Part shown: piece by piece, positions 1-11,208 of the stretch
Layout: each line of letters begins with the position of its first letter
How positions within the stretch are numbered: the first letter of the stretch is position 1
Assembly: GCF_963082655.1 (NCBI RefSeq)
Contig: NC_081552.1
Location: 194,522,098 to 194,586,097 of the forward strand
Direction: 5' to 3'
Length of the DNA: 64,000 nt
Source of the DNA: Stomoxys calcitrans
Taxonomy: Eukaryota; Arthropoda; Insecta; Diptera; Muscidae
The notes under the pieces: model-generated
Told to the model about the DNA's origin: nothing
Database searches by the model: none
Seen by the model: the letters and a program-made list of their open reading frames with translations, nothing else
Translations under genes and position numbers: made by a program

Positions 1-511
1 TACCCGATTTCGCAGAAATTCGAAACGGTGGGTTTTTGAAAGCCTCCCGACATCCGACCTTAATATGGTTCTGATCGGACTATGTTTAGATATATCTGCC
101 ATGTAGACCGATCTGCCGATAAAGGGTCTGAAACCCATAAAAGCTTTACTTTTTATCCGATTTCGCTGAAATGAAAAAACAATTGTGACGAAAGGGGCTT
201 TACATATATATTGGGTTGCCCAAAAAGTAATTGCGGATTTTTCATACAGTCGGCGTTGACAAATTTTTTCACAGCTTGTGACTCTGTAATTGCATTCTTT
301 CTTCTGTCAGTTATCAGCTGTTACTTTTAGCTTGCTTTAGAAAAAAAGTGTAAAAAAAGTATATTTGATTAAAGTTCATTCTAAGTTTTATTAAAAATGC
401 ATTTACTTTCTTTTAAAAATCCGCAATTACTTTTTGGGCAACCCAATATATACCCAAGGTGGTGGCTATCCAAAGTTCGGCCCGGCCGAACTTAATGCCT
501 TTTTACTTGTT
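1..511 (+). mobile_element. DINE-1-like (Helentron-associated) element, 3' part, split by a MITE
   Basis: The left part has the internal unit (CATATAGACCGATCT..., GGGCCCATAAAAG...). After the MITE at 211-446 the element resumes with the subterminal block CCCAAGGTGGTGG, then a near-perfect palindrome AAGTTCGGCC-C-GGCCGAACTT at 473-493, then TTACTTGTT, the usual end of this family. Strand is given in the sense that puts the hairpin at the 3' end. The 5' part lies before the window. Confidence 0.75.
211..446 (-). mobile_element. Mariner-type MITE, copy 1 (236 bp)
   Basis: A 236-bp element with about 32-bp terminal inverted repeats starting TTGGGTTGCCCAAAAAGTAA and flanked by TA on both sides, the target duplication of Tc1/mariner elements. 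There is no coding capacity. Two more copies are at 32095-32332 and 54478-54713, in the opposite orientation to this one. The ends resemble mariner inverted repeats, so it was presumably mobilised by a mariner transposase encoded elsewhere. Confidence 0.88.
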
Positions 512-635
512 ATTTCAAAGATTTTTCATCGCACATAAACGATTCCAAACATGACAAATGCCCACTTTTTTTAAAGAAAAACTTCCCCCAATCAAAAACA
601 TGGAGACTAACTTCCTAATGTCAAACCGCTAGAAT
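512..635. other. Short unassigned spacer
   Basis: About 120 bp of AT-rich sequence between two DINE-like copies. No ORF, RNA motif or repeat signature recognised. Confidence 0.5.
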
Positions 636-1609
636 TTAATGTTCGGCAGGGCCGAATTTTGAGTGCCCACCACCATGGATTCCGTTAAAAACGTTCCGTT
701 ATAAACTGAGTGAATTATTTTGGTCTCAAGAAGTCAGGGTGCCTATTTCACCATATTGACCGATTCGTATAAAACTTGGCATGGATGTTGTGAGTCATAA
801 GATCAGGGAAAATTTCAGCCAAATGAGGGCTTCAAGAAGTCAAGTGCGGGGATCGGTTTACACGTTGTTGTTGTAGTAGCAGTGTGTGGTACACTGAGGC
901 GGCAGCCCTTGCCGATGAAGGAATTCATCGGGTCAATCCGGTACGTACAACCGGCTGTCATGGGATTGTATCGGATGAAAATTGAGACTTTTAAGGGATC
1001 AAGAAATAAAATCGGGAGATCAGTTTATATGGGGGCTATATCTGTTTTTGGACCGATACAGATTATACTCCGTGCCAATGTTGGAAGTCATAAGATAGGA
1101 TTTTGTGTGCATTTTTAGCCAAATCGGATTAAAATTGAGGCTTCTAAGGGATCAAGAAATCAAATTGGGATATCGGTTTATATGGGGGCAATACCTGTTT
1201 AAAGACCGGTTTGGATCATACATGGCATGGATGTGGAAAGTTATAACTTAAGTATTTGTTCAGTTTTTTTTTGGGTGGATGGGGGGGGGGGGGGGGGATC
1301 GATACGGACCATGCTTGGCACGGATGTTGTTAGTCATCGTATAGGATTTTGGGCCCAAATTCGAGCCAAGTCGGATGAAAATTGAGGCTTCCAAAGGCTC
1401 AAGAAGTCAAATCCGGGAAACGGTTTATATCGGTGCTATGTCTGTTAATGGACCAATTCTGATCACACTTGGTACGGATGTAGGAAAACATAACCTAAGT
1501 ATTGGTTCCATATTTCAGCCAAATCCGATGAAAATTGAGGCTTCTAAGGACTGAAGAAATCAACTGCGGAGATGAGTTTATATGGGGGCTATCTATGTTT
1601 ATAGACCGA
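636..1609 (-). mobile_element. DINE-1-like element, 3' and middle part
   Basis: Begins with a degenerate hairpin (GTTCGGCAGGGCCGAA) and the subterminal CCCACCACCATGG. Repeated units of about 150 bp follow (GGTTTATATGGGGGCTATA..., GCCAAATCGGATGAAAATTG). It contains an unrelated insertion around 858-965, is broken at 1609 by the repeat at 1610-2282, and continues at 2283. Confidence 0.75.
858..965. mobile_element. Unclassified dispersed insertion in the DINE copy
   Basis: From GTTGTTGTTGTAGTAGCAG to about CTGTCATGGGA the sequence departs from the DINE unit, is GC-richer, and contains GGCGGCAGCCCTTGCCGATG. The flanks resume the 150-bp unit pattern. Probably a fragment of another transposon; family not recognised. 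Confidence 0.35.
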
Positions 1610-2282
1610 CTAGCTGACCCAGACCCGCTCCGCTGCGCCTTCTTTTATTTTATATGGAGCAAAATTTTGCTTGGAATATTTATTTTCGACAATTAAAGAG
1701 CTTTTAGTGAAATACCATGCTACGAAAATAGTATATCGCTTGACTAACAGTTTAACAATATAAGTGCCTTTATCTGAATCCCATCTTTATTGGTCTTCGA
1801 ATTTAAGTTTGGATGTAAGGTGTACTTCATTCTTAAAATACTTTATTCCAGCCCGATATTCTCATGATATCTGATTTAGGGGTGTTCTCGGGGGAGAGGT
1901 GGTCCCCCAGACACTTGGTCCGACAATCGGATATCAGATACGTTTTCTTAACCTTAAAACCTTTCATTTGAGTCCCATATAGTCGTGATTGGTCTAAATA
2001 TATGTTTGGTAGGTTTTAGGGTGGGGTGGCCTCCCTAAGTACCCAACCGAAATTTGGATACCAAATTTTTATTTTTGGTATCCAGAGAACAGGCGTTTCT
2101 GAAAATTAGGGTAAGGGGGAGGTCCGCTCCCCCTTCAGATAACAAAAAATGTAGTACCCTATTTTCACCACGGGATCATTATGCACCTTCTGTGAAAATT
2201 TCAGAAAATCGGTTCAGCCGTTTCTAAGTCTATAAGGAACACACAAACATACAAACAAACACAAATTGATTTTTATATATGA
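1608..2282. mobile_element. Dispersed repeat R2 inserted in a DINE element
   Basis: An unclassified element of about 675 bp, starting CTAGCTGACCCAGACCCGCT and ending with ACAAACATACAAACAAACAC followed by a TTTTTATATAT tail. The interrupted sequence GACCGA/TACGGATCA can be rejoined across it with a duplicated GA, so it is a genuine insertion. The middle has C-rich passages (GTCCCCCAGACACTTGG) that recur at about 38575-38998, 45230-45380, 50620-50885 and 51055-51290. No ORF. Probably a non-autonomous element. Confidence 0.6.
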
Positions 2283-2832
2283 GATACGGATCATACTTGG
2301 CATGGATATTGCTAGTCATAAGATCTAGCCATATCAGATGAAAATTTAGGTTTCTCAGAGCTGAAGAAGTCAAATCCGGGGAACGTTTTATATGGGGGCT
2401 ATATCTGTTTAAAGACCGATTCCGATCAAACTTGGGATGGGTATTGGAAGTCATAACTCAAATTGTTGTTCCGCATTTCAGCCAAATCGGATGAAAATGG
2501 AGGCTTCTAATGGCTCAAGAAGTCAAATCCGGGGATAGACCGATCCCCGATATGGGGGCTATATCCAAATCTGAACCGATATGGCCCATTTTGCAATCTT
2601 CGACGACCTACATTTATAACAAGTATCCATGCAAAATTTCAAGTGACTAGTTTTACACGTTCGACTGGTATCGTGATTTCGACAGACGGACGAACATGGC
2701 TAGATAGACTCAAAATATCAAGACGATCCAGAATATATATATTTTATGGGGTCGCAGATCAATATTTCGAGATGTTACAAACGGAATGGCTGGATTAGTA
2801 TACGCCCATCTTATGGTGGTGGGCATAAAAAG
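2283..2832 (-). mobile_element. DINE-1-like element, 5' part (continuation)
   Basis: Contains two more internal units, then the terminal block: GACAGACGGACGAACATGGC (the GTCY tract read on this strand), a 40-bp core, a TATATATATTTTATGGGG tract, and the subterminal repeat CTTATGGTGGTGGGCATAAAA at the edge. This is the same order as in the other full copies. Confidence 0.78.
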
Positions 2833-2837
2833 TGGAA

Positions 2838-5070
2838 AAAGTAAATAAAATTTTTGCGGTTGTGGATTTGTGGTTAGGCAGAGACTGAAACACCTTGTTA
2901 CCAGCTTTACTCCGGTGGACTAGAGGCTAGCCACAATCATCAACACCAGCCTAATTTGTGCCCATTCCAAGGACGAGCAAACCAAGGATGGTATTAAAAT
3001 CGTTCTGGGAGATATTAGGGCGAAGATAGGGAAGGAAGACATTTTGGTCCAACAGTCGGAAGGTTTGGCCTCCCCGCGATAACGTCCGATATGGATTGAG
3101 ACTAGTAGATTTCGCCGCGACAAAAAACACGGTAGTTAGTAGAACCAGATTTCAAAATAAAAATATTCACAAATGCACATGGCTATCAACCGATCAAAAC
3201 ACGAGGAATCACGTGGCGACGAAAGTACGATCTGAAACTGCACAGAAGCTGGACATTGAAAAGCTGCAAACACAACAGATGGCAGCGGCACACTCCACTC
3301 GACTGACCCAATTGCTTGATGAAAGCACAGTGTGAGAGAATTGAGATGTACGGAAGTCAGAATGAAGTGCGGAAATTCTACCAAAGAATTAAACATCAAA
3401 CCGATGGCTTTGGTGCAGGCACATCCTCCTGCAGAGACAAATAAGAAAAACTGCTAACTGACACAGATAGCATGCTGAGGATATGAAAAGAACATTTTAC
3501 CCAAATGCTAGTGCCCGACAATGGCGGCTAAGAGGATACCGCAGCACCAATCAATGATGATGGTATAGAATATATACCTCCTAGTCAGAATGAGGTCCAA
3601 ATAGTAGTGCACCGACTAAAGAACAACAAGGCAGCAGGAGCCGACGGGTTACCCGCTGAACTATTTAAGACCGGAGGCGACACTCTGATAAGGCGTATGC
3701 ATCAGCTTATCTGCGCAATCTGGCTAGAAGAACGCATAACCGATGATTGGAACCTTCCGTACTCAAGAAAGAAGACAAGACGGAAAGTACCAACTACAGA
3801 GCAATAAGTCTCCTCCCCATCGCCTACAAGATACCCTCGACAGTACTGTGTGAAAGATTAAAACCTAAAGTCAATGGGATAATTGGGCCCTATTAATGCG
3901 GCTTTAGACCGGCTAAATCCACCCTAGACCAGATATTCACACTGCCCCAAATTCTGGAAAAGACCCGAGAAGGAAAAATCAACACCTGCCATCACTTTGT
4001 TGACTACATAGCCGCTTTAGATACCCCTTTACGTTGAAAGGTATTTCAAGCCATGTCTGAGTTTGGTATCCCTACAAAATTAATAAAACTCTGCAGGATG
4101 ACACTTGCTGATAGGCGTTCCTCAGTAAGAATAGGAAAGAATCTCTCCGAACCATTTATTAACAAACAAGATTTCAGACAAAGATACAGCTCATCATGTG
4201 ATCTCTTTAATATGCGGCTGGAGAAGATTATACGAGATGTAGATGTGAATAGATATGGCACACTAATTACAAGAGAACATATGCTACTCATCTATGCCGA
4301 CGACATCGATATCATAGGTCGGTCACCGGAAATAGTAACTGCAGCCTTTGAAAGGAATCCAAAGAGAGTCAATGAAAATGGGTCTGGCAGTAAATGGAGA
4401 TAAGACGAAATGGATGGTTTCAACTCCCAAAAAGCCTTGCACAACCGAGCAGATAAAAAAATGGAGAAAGTTGGAAACCACAACTTTGAGATAGTCAGTA
4501 ACTTTATCTACCTCGACACCGCCGCAACGGCAACGAATGACACCAGTTTTGAGATAGAGCGATGAATAATACTGGCAAACAGATGCTACTTTGGACTAAG
4601 TAAGCAGTTTAGAAACAAGGCCACCTCTCGACAGGCGAAGATTACACTATACAAGACTTCTGATACTACCCGTGTTGTTATATGGTTCTGAGACATGGGT
4701 ACTTACGAAATCAGATGAGGTAGTGCTTGAGAGAAAGGATCTTCGTAAAATATATGGACCAGTTTGCGTTAATGGAAAATATAGGCGACGTAAGAACCAC
4801 AAGCTGTATGACGACGATAGCATAGTTACACGCATCAAAATACAACGGCAGACTTGGCTAGGTCATGTTGTCAGAATGGATGAAGAAGCTCCAGCAAGGA
4901 AGTCTTTTGAAGGCAAACATGGTCCGATGGAAAGATCATGTGGTGGGAGACACCTCGAAACTTGGTGTCAGAGATTTTAGAATGATCGCAGAGGATCGAG
5001 GCGCTTGAAACGCTGTTCTACGTTCGGCTAGTGGAACAAATGTTCTGTCATAGCCAAGTAAAGTGAAGTA
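2838..5070 (+). mobile_element. Decayed non-LTR retrotransposon (LINE group A) with endonuclease and reverse transcriptase remnants
   Basis: Endonuclease remnant: an IVLGD-like motif near 2998 and RLVDFAATKN at 3099. Reverse transcriptase: KNNKAAGADGLPAELFKTGG at about 3619, RAISLLP-like near 3800, CGFRPAKSTLDQIF at about 3899, and the catalytic YADD at 4293-4304. C-terminal region: LYGSETWVLTKSDEV (4678) and WLGHVVRMDEE (4855). The reading frame is broken repeatedly by frameshifts and stops, so it is a dead copy. The protein style resembles the RTE/CFDP2-type endonuclease-reverse transcriptases common in insects, but I cannot fix the clade. Fragments of the same family occur at 6240-6570, 8755-8935 and 9131-9250. 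Confidence 0.82.
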
Positions 5071-6239
5071 GGTAAACCTCTCAAACTAAAAGTATAAATT
5101 TTTTGAACGATTTTTAATAAAGTTTTCAAAATTTTTAAAACTCTTTGTGTGTTTACTTTAGGACACCAAAAATAGGATTTATGGCCTTTTAAGCTTTTCG
5201 AACAGAATTGCTGCTCGATTTTACATTTAATTAAACCTAACATAATTTTTCACAGTTTCAGATCAATGTTGGCATGCCGAATGCTTACTACCCATGTAAG
5301 GAATTCAACAACCAAGAGGCGGATTAATGCCTTGGAGTACCTGCTTCAGCTAAAATACTATATAAATTCTTAGATACTTATATAAATTTGTGTTATTTGC
5401 AACATATTGAAAGAAGGAAATTTTTAAAAAATAAATATATGCTCAGGTGAGTGGAGACCGCATAAAGACCATACACACAGACACATGCATACTGCGAACG
5501 AAACAAAAAAAAAACACATTACGAGTCTAACGAATCTATTCGAGCATGCCATTCCCGTCTGTATAACAAAAATACGGACACAAGTCTTAACCGAAAAAAT
5601 CTAAAAATACTTTCAAATAAATGGACGCACATTGAGGCAACATAGAGAAACACATACGCCACACAATTGTACTGTGAAAAGTTTTGCTATATGCAGGCAT
5701 CCCCGTTTGATTACAAACGAAATATTGGCAATATTTTTTTTTTTTTGCTTTTTTTGCATCAAAAACCATTGGAGGAGGATCACACACAGTGACCCCTGTT
5801 TACCCTACTCAGTTTGGTGTATGCTTAGCCTTCGCCGTGATTGTGGGGTTGAGAAGAATTATTTGTTTATATTTGCCTGCAACTGATATGATTCTTTGCA
5901 ACAAATTCAGTTTTTTGTATACAAGGTGGGTAAGGGGAGGCATAGCTTGATGGTATAATGGATAGGCAAACTCTTTATTATGAAATCTCTGAAATTAAGG
6001 TCATATACATGAAGTATTCATATATGAAGGAAAATTCTCAATAAAGTGTTGATGACTGTTGCAATTATTTTTCAGGCCAAACGAAAAAAGAAGCTTATGT
6101 ACTGGCATATGTACAGGGTCTATTTTACAGGCATACTGGAACTTTGCCATAATGGTGAAGTCATTGCGACAACATCGAAAGCTACGCACTTTTATAATTG
6201 GAGAAAAGTAGAAAGGTTAAAGAGAATTGTGATTCCCAA
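5071..6239. other. Unassigned intergenic stretch
   Basis: AT-rich DNA with poly(A)/poly(T) runs (for example the T run near 5736). The small ORFs here show no family features and no codon bias, and I do not support any as a gene. Confidence 0.5.
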
Positions 6240-6570
6240 GCAATGGCTCCGATTGGCTTTACTATAGCAAGATTGGTCCCTACTTTACATCAATCCTGGA
6301 CAGTGACCTTATATTGGATACAACCATGGAAATGAACGCGAAATTCACAGTAGCGAACCAAACATCTTTCCCAAAGAGCATGATGCGGGAGAGTCCAAAG
6401 ATTTTCGAAGCTAAGAATGCAGCACGCAGTGCAACACTGCCGCCAATAGCATGGCAAAAGGGCAAAACGAGGTCTCAGAAGAAATAGAATGAAGTCATTA
6501 TATCAGCAACCAGCCAGAAAATCAACAAGCCAGCTGGAGCCGATGGGTTGCTTCCTAAACTTTTTTTTAT
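6240..6570 (+). mobile_element. LINE group A fragment (reverse transcriptase region)
   Basis: Around 6510-6565 one frame reads KINKPAGADGLLPKL, matching the KNNKAAGADGLPAEL of the larger LINE at 3619. The preceding 250 bp are GC-balanced and probably belong to the same element, but the frame is too damaged to follow. Confidence 0.5.
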
Positions 6571-6718
6571 GGTATTGGATGAGATATTTAGATCTTAAGT
6601 CAAGTCAGCAAAATGACCAGAGCTGCGGAGTCGAGCACTTTTTACTCGACTTCGACTCTGACTCCGACTCCATGAAGATTGCTCGACCTCCGAGTACATA
6701 ATTTTTTAACAACATTTT

Positions 6719-8080
6719 TAAACCCACCACCATAGGATGGGGGTATACTAATCAAGTCATTCCGTTTGTAACACCTCCAAATAATGATCTTGGACCCCAT
6801 AAAATATATATATTCTTGATCGTCTCGACATTCTTAGTCGAACTAGCCATGTCCGTCCGTCCTTCCGTCTGTCAAAATCATGATAGGAATCGAACGCGTA
6901 GAGCTAGCCGCTTAAAATTTCGCACAGATACTTTATATTGATGTAGGTCGTTGAGAATTGCAAATGGGCCATAACGGTTCAGATTTGGATATAGCTTCCA
7001 TATAAACCGATCTCCAGATTTGACTTCAAGAGCTCCTGGAAGCCATAATCTTTGTCCGATTTGGCTGAAATTTTGCACATCCTGTTTTGTTCCAACAACT
7101 ATGTAAGGTACGGTTCAAATCGGTTCATAACCTGATACAGCTGCCATATAAACCGATCTTTGATCTCGACTTCCTGAGCCACTAGAGGGCGCAATTGTCA
7201 GCCGATTTGGCTGAAATCTTGCATGCAGTGTTTTGTTATAACTTTCAACACCTGTGTTAATTATGGTTCAAATCGGTTTATAACTTGATATAGCTGACAT
7301 ATAAACCGATCTTGGATATCGACTTCCTGAGCCACTAGAGGGCGCAATTCTCAGCTGATTTGGCTGAAATTGTGCATGAGATGTTTTGTTATGACTTTCA
7401 GCAACTGTGCTTAGTATGATTTAAATCGGTTCATAACCTGATACAGCTGCCATATAAACCGATCTTATATCTTGACTTCTTAAACTCTAGAGGGTGTAAT
7501 TCTTATCCCATTTGGGTGAAATTCTGCATGAGATGTTTTGTTATGACTTTCCAAAAATGTGCTTAGTATGATTTTAATCGGTTCATAACCTGATATAGCT
7601 GCCATATAAACTGATCTTGGATCGTGACTTCTTGAGCCACTAGAGGGCGCAATTCTCAGCCGATTTGGCTGAAATTGTTCGTAAAGTGTTTTGTAATGAC
7701 TTCCAAAAACTGTGCTAAGTATGGTTCAAATCGGTTTATAACCTGATATAGCTGCCATATAAACTGATATTGAATCTTGATTTCTCGAGGCACTAGAGGG
7801 CGCAATTATCAGCCGATTTGGCTGAAATTGTACACGAAGTGTTTTGTTCTAACTTCTAACAACTCTGCAAGGTATAGTTCAAATCTGTTCATAACCAGAT
7901 ATAGCTGCCATATAAACCGATCTGGGATCTTGACTTCTTAAGCTTCTAGAGGCGCAATTCTTATCCGATTTGGCAGAATTTTTGTATGACGGCTTCTCCC
8001 ATGACATTAACTATACGTGCCTTAGTGCGATCTATAGGCTGATACAGCTCCCATATAAATCGATCTCCCTATGTTAAAGG
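6719..8080 (+). mobile_element. DINE-1-like element, 5' end plus seven internal units
   Basis: Starts AAACCCACCACCATAGGATG (5' subterminal repeat), then GTATACTAATC, a CATAAAATATATATATTC tract and ATGTCCGTCCGTCCTTCCGT (GTCY tract). Next come tandem units of 152-153 bp; successive GACTTC boxes are near 7168, 7321, 7474, 7626 and 7779. Each unit contains CCGATTTGGCTGAAAT and TATAGCTGCCATATAAACCG. The copy is truncated near 8080 with no 3' hairpin. Confidence 0.85.
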
Positions 8081-8170
8081 TACGGCATATTTATCAAGTC
8101 TCCGTGGCGAGTTTGGCTAAGACTAAAGGCATGGCGCACTAAGGGAGCAAAGCTGTCTTTTTCCAGATTG

Positions 8171-8760
8171 GAAAGACTAGGATAGGCAGAAATTCTCATT
8201 TTGAAACATCAGGCCGTGCAGTGCCAGGTGACTCAATACCGCCCAACGAACAGAGGGCTGAAAGACTAGGATAAGCAAAGATCCTAATAACAGAATATCA
8301 AGCAGTGCAGTGGCGACAGACCCAACACAGCATAACAAATAGGGACCTGACGACGGTTCCAACACCGACTTCAAGATTCGCAAGACCAGGATAGGTAAAG
8401 ATCTTAATATGGAAAAATTAGGCAGCGCAGCGACAGGAGTCTCAATGTAGTCTCACGAACAGGGAGCCGAAGATGGTACCATCACCTACTCCCAAGAAAA
8501 ACATTTACTTAAGATTTGAAAGTCTAAGATAGGCAAAGGTCCTAGTATTGAAACATCAGGCAGTACAGGAAATGGAAACCCAATAAAGCCTAACGAACAG
8601 GGACCCGACGATGGAACCATTACCCACTGTATAAAGAGTCGGAAGACTAGACTAGGCAAGGCACCTAAAACGATGACATCAGGCAGTGCAGTGACAGGAA
8701 AGTCAATGCAGTCTAAAGAACAGGGAACAGACGATGAGATCATCACCTACTCCCAAGATG
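8171..8760 (-). repeat. Tandem repeat of about 120 bp with a protein-like 41-residue period on the minus strand
   Basis: Five imperfect units (GAAAGACTAGGATAGGCAAAG boxes at 8171, 8260, 8380, 8518, 8641). The last spacing is 123 bp, which is 41 codons. Read on the minus strand the units translate to related hydrophobic segments: PSSGPCSLGFIGFP then LPDVSILGPLPILDF; SSVPCSLDCIDFP then LPDVIVLGALPSLVF; PSSGPYLLCCVGSV then LLDILLLGSLLILVF; and a fourth with one stop. This looks like a decayed tandemly repeated coding sequence. No family recognised. Confidence 0.6.
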
Positions 8761-8935
8761 CCAAAAGCCCGATGGAAAGATCAAGTGGTGGGAGACACTT
8801 CGAAACTAGTGTGTCAGAGATTTTAGAATGAGCGCAGAAGATCGAGGCGCTTGGGGCGCTATTCTACGCTCGGCTAGTGGAACAAATATTCTGTCATAGC
8901 CAATTAAAGAAAATGAAAAAAATATTATACCAGAA
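8755..8935 (+). mobile_element. LINE group A 3' end fragment
   Basis: GATGGAAAGATCAAGTGGTG, GATCGAGGCGCTTGGGGCGC and GGCTAGTGGAACAAATATTC match the 3' end of the LINE at 4925-5060 with few differences. 5'-truncated, as usual for LINE copies. Confidence 0.75.
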
Positions 8936-9049
8936 ATTAACCAACTTAGGGGAGTGGTATTGAAAACAATTAAGGATTTTGTAAATAAGCACGTAATTCC
9001 CAACTTAAAATTTTCTTTTTAGAGGTTGCCTAATAGTTGTTAGAATGCA

Positions 9050-9130
9050 CAACAAGCCGATTACTGGCTTAGGTGGATGTCCATAGTGGCATGGGGCGGT
9101 ATAATATCTGCTCTCTCCTTTCAACCTAAC
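9050..9130 (+). mobile_element. LINE group C 3' terminal fragment
   Basis: CATAGTGGCATGGGGCGGTA followed by a CCTTTCAACCTAACCTAACC tail. The same sequence in reverse is at about 48062-48118, where it ends the LINE group C copy. Confidence 0.6.
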
Positions 9131-9250
9131 CTAACCCAAATTCTGGAAAAGACCCGAGAAAGACAAATCAACATTTGCAATCCTTTAGTTGACTACAAAG
9201 TCACATTTGAAAGCCCTATACGCTCAAAGGTATTTCAAGTAGAGTCCGGA
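9131..9250 (+). mobile_element. LINE group A reverse transcriptase fragment
   Basis: AAATTCTGGAAAAGACCCGA and the following 90 bp match the LINE at about 3950-4050 (QILEKTREGKIN, VDYIAA). Short, with no useful ORF. Confidence 0.65.
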
Positions 9251-9294
9251 ATTTTATGCGAAATCGAAATTTTGTTATAGACCGTAAAAGGCGA

Positions 9295-11208
9295 TGTCGC
9301 CGGAATTCTTGATCAGCGTAAGAATTTAGGACCATCTAGCCATGTCCGTCCGTCTGTTCGTCTCTCTGTTTAAATCACGCTACAGTCTTTAAAAATAGAG
9401 ATATTGAGCTGAAACTTTGTACATATTCTTTTTTTGTCCCTAAGCAGTTTAAGTTCGAAGATGGGCTATATCGGACTATATCTTGATATAGCCCCCATAT
9501 AGACCGATCCTCCGATTTGGGGTCGTAGGCCCATAAAAGTCACATTTATTATTCGATTTTGCTGAAATTTGGGACAGTGAGTTGTGTAAGGTCGGTCGAC
9601 ATCCTTCATCAATTTGGCCTAGATCGGTCCAGATTTGGATATAGCTGCCATATAGACCGATCTCTCGATTTCAGGTTTTGGGCCCATAAAAGGCGCATTT
9701 ATTGTCCGATGTCGCCGAAATTTGGGACAGTGAGTTAAGTTAATCCCCTCGATATACTTCTGCAATTTGGACCAGATCGGTACAGATTTCTATATAGCTG
9801 CCATACAGACCGATCTCTCGATTTAAGGTGTTGGACCCATAAAAGGCGCATTTATTGTCCGATGTCGCCGAAATTTGGGACAGTGAGTTAAGTTAATCCC
9901 CTCGATATACTTCTGCAATTTGGACCAGATCGGTACAGATTTCTATATAGCTGCCATACAGACCGATATCTCGATTAAAGGTCTTGGGCCCATAAAAAGC
10001 GCATTTATTGACCGATGTCGCCGAAATTTGGGACAGTGAGTTGTGAAAGGACCTTCGACATCCTACATCAATGTGGCCCAGATCGGACCAGATTTGGATA
10101 TAGTTGCCATATAGACCGATCTCTCGATTTAAGGCTTTGGACCCATAAAAAGCGCATTTATTGTCCGATGTCGCCGAACTTTGGCACAGTGAGTTGTGTA
10201 AGGACCTTCCTTCGACATCCTTCTTCAATTTGGCCCAGATCGGACCAGATTTGGATATAACTGTCATATATACCAATCTCTCGATTTAAGGCTTTGGGCC
10301 CATAAAAGGCGCATTTATTGTCCGATGTCGCCGAAATTTGGGACAGTGAGTTATGTTAGGTCGGTCGACATCCTTCATCAATTTGGCCTAGATCGGTACA
10401 GATTTGGATATAGCTGCCATATAGACCGATCTCTCGATTTAAGGCTTTGGACCCATAAAAAGCGCATTTATTGTCCGATGTCGCCGGAATTAAGGACAGT
10501 GAGTTGTGTAAGGACCTTCGACATACTTCTTCAATTTGGCCCAGATCGGTCCAGATTTGGATATAGCTGCCATATAGACCGATCTCTCGATTTAAGGCTT
10601 TGGGCCCATAAAAAGCGCATTTATTGTCCGATTTCACCGAAATTTGGGACAGTGAGTTGTGTAAGGACCTTCGACATTCTTCTTCATTTTGGTCTAGATG
10701 GGTCCAGATTTCGATATAGCTGCCATATAGACCGATCTCTCGATTAAAGGTCTTGGGCCCATAAAAGGCGCATTTATTTTCCGATTTCACTGAAATTTGG
10801 GACAGTGGGTTGCGATAGGCTCTTCGACATTTTTCTGCAACTTGGCCCAAATCGGCCCAGATTGGCATATAGCTGCCATATAGACCGATATCTCGATTTA
10901 AAGTCTTGGTCTCATAAAAGGCGCATTTATAATCCTATTTCACCGAGATTTGACACAGTGACTTATGTTAGGCTTTTCGACATCCGTGTCGTATAAGATT
11001 CAGATTGGTTTATTTTTTAGATATAGCAACTAAAAAGGTCAATACATATAACAATACAATAACTTGTACGTATTTGTATTTGGTTCTATATAGGGCATAA
11101 GGTACGCATTTTTCACCGGATTTTGAAGAAAGGTGGTTTATGTTTATACCCGAGGTGGTGGGTATCCAAAGTTCGGCCCGGCCGAACTTAACGCCTTTTA
11201 ACTTGTTT
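9295..11208 (+). mobile_element. DINE-1-like element, subtype with GGGCCCATAAAAGGCGCATT units
   Basis: A degenerate 5' block (CTTGATCAGCG, ATGTCCGTCCGTCTGTTCGT) is followed by about ten units of 153-157 bp. Each contains CGATCTCTCGATTTAAGG, TTATTGTCCGATGTCGCCGA and ATTTGGGACAGTGAG. It ends with CCCGAGGTGGTGGGTA, a perfect 10-bp-arm palindrome AAGTTCGGCC-C-GGCCGAACTT at 11169-11189, and TTTTAACTTGTT. Long ORFs occur on both strands here because 153 bp is 51 codons, so an open frame repeats; I do not call them genes. Confidence 0.85.

Noticed and set aside
10356..10868. 170-codon minus-strand ORF and 140-codon + ORF in the DINE array
   Set aside because: The unit is 51 codons long, so one stop-free unit makes a long ORF in several frames. 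No start context, no codon bias, and neighbouring units break the frames.
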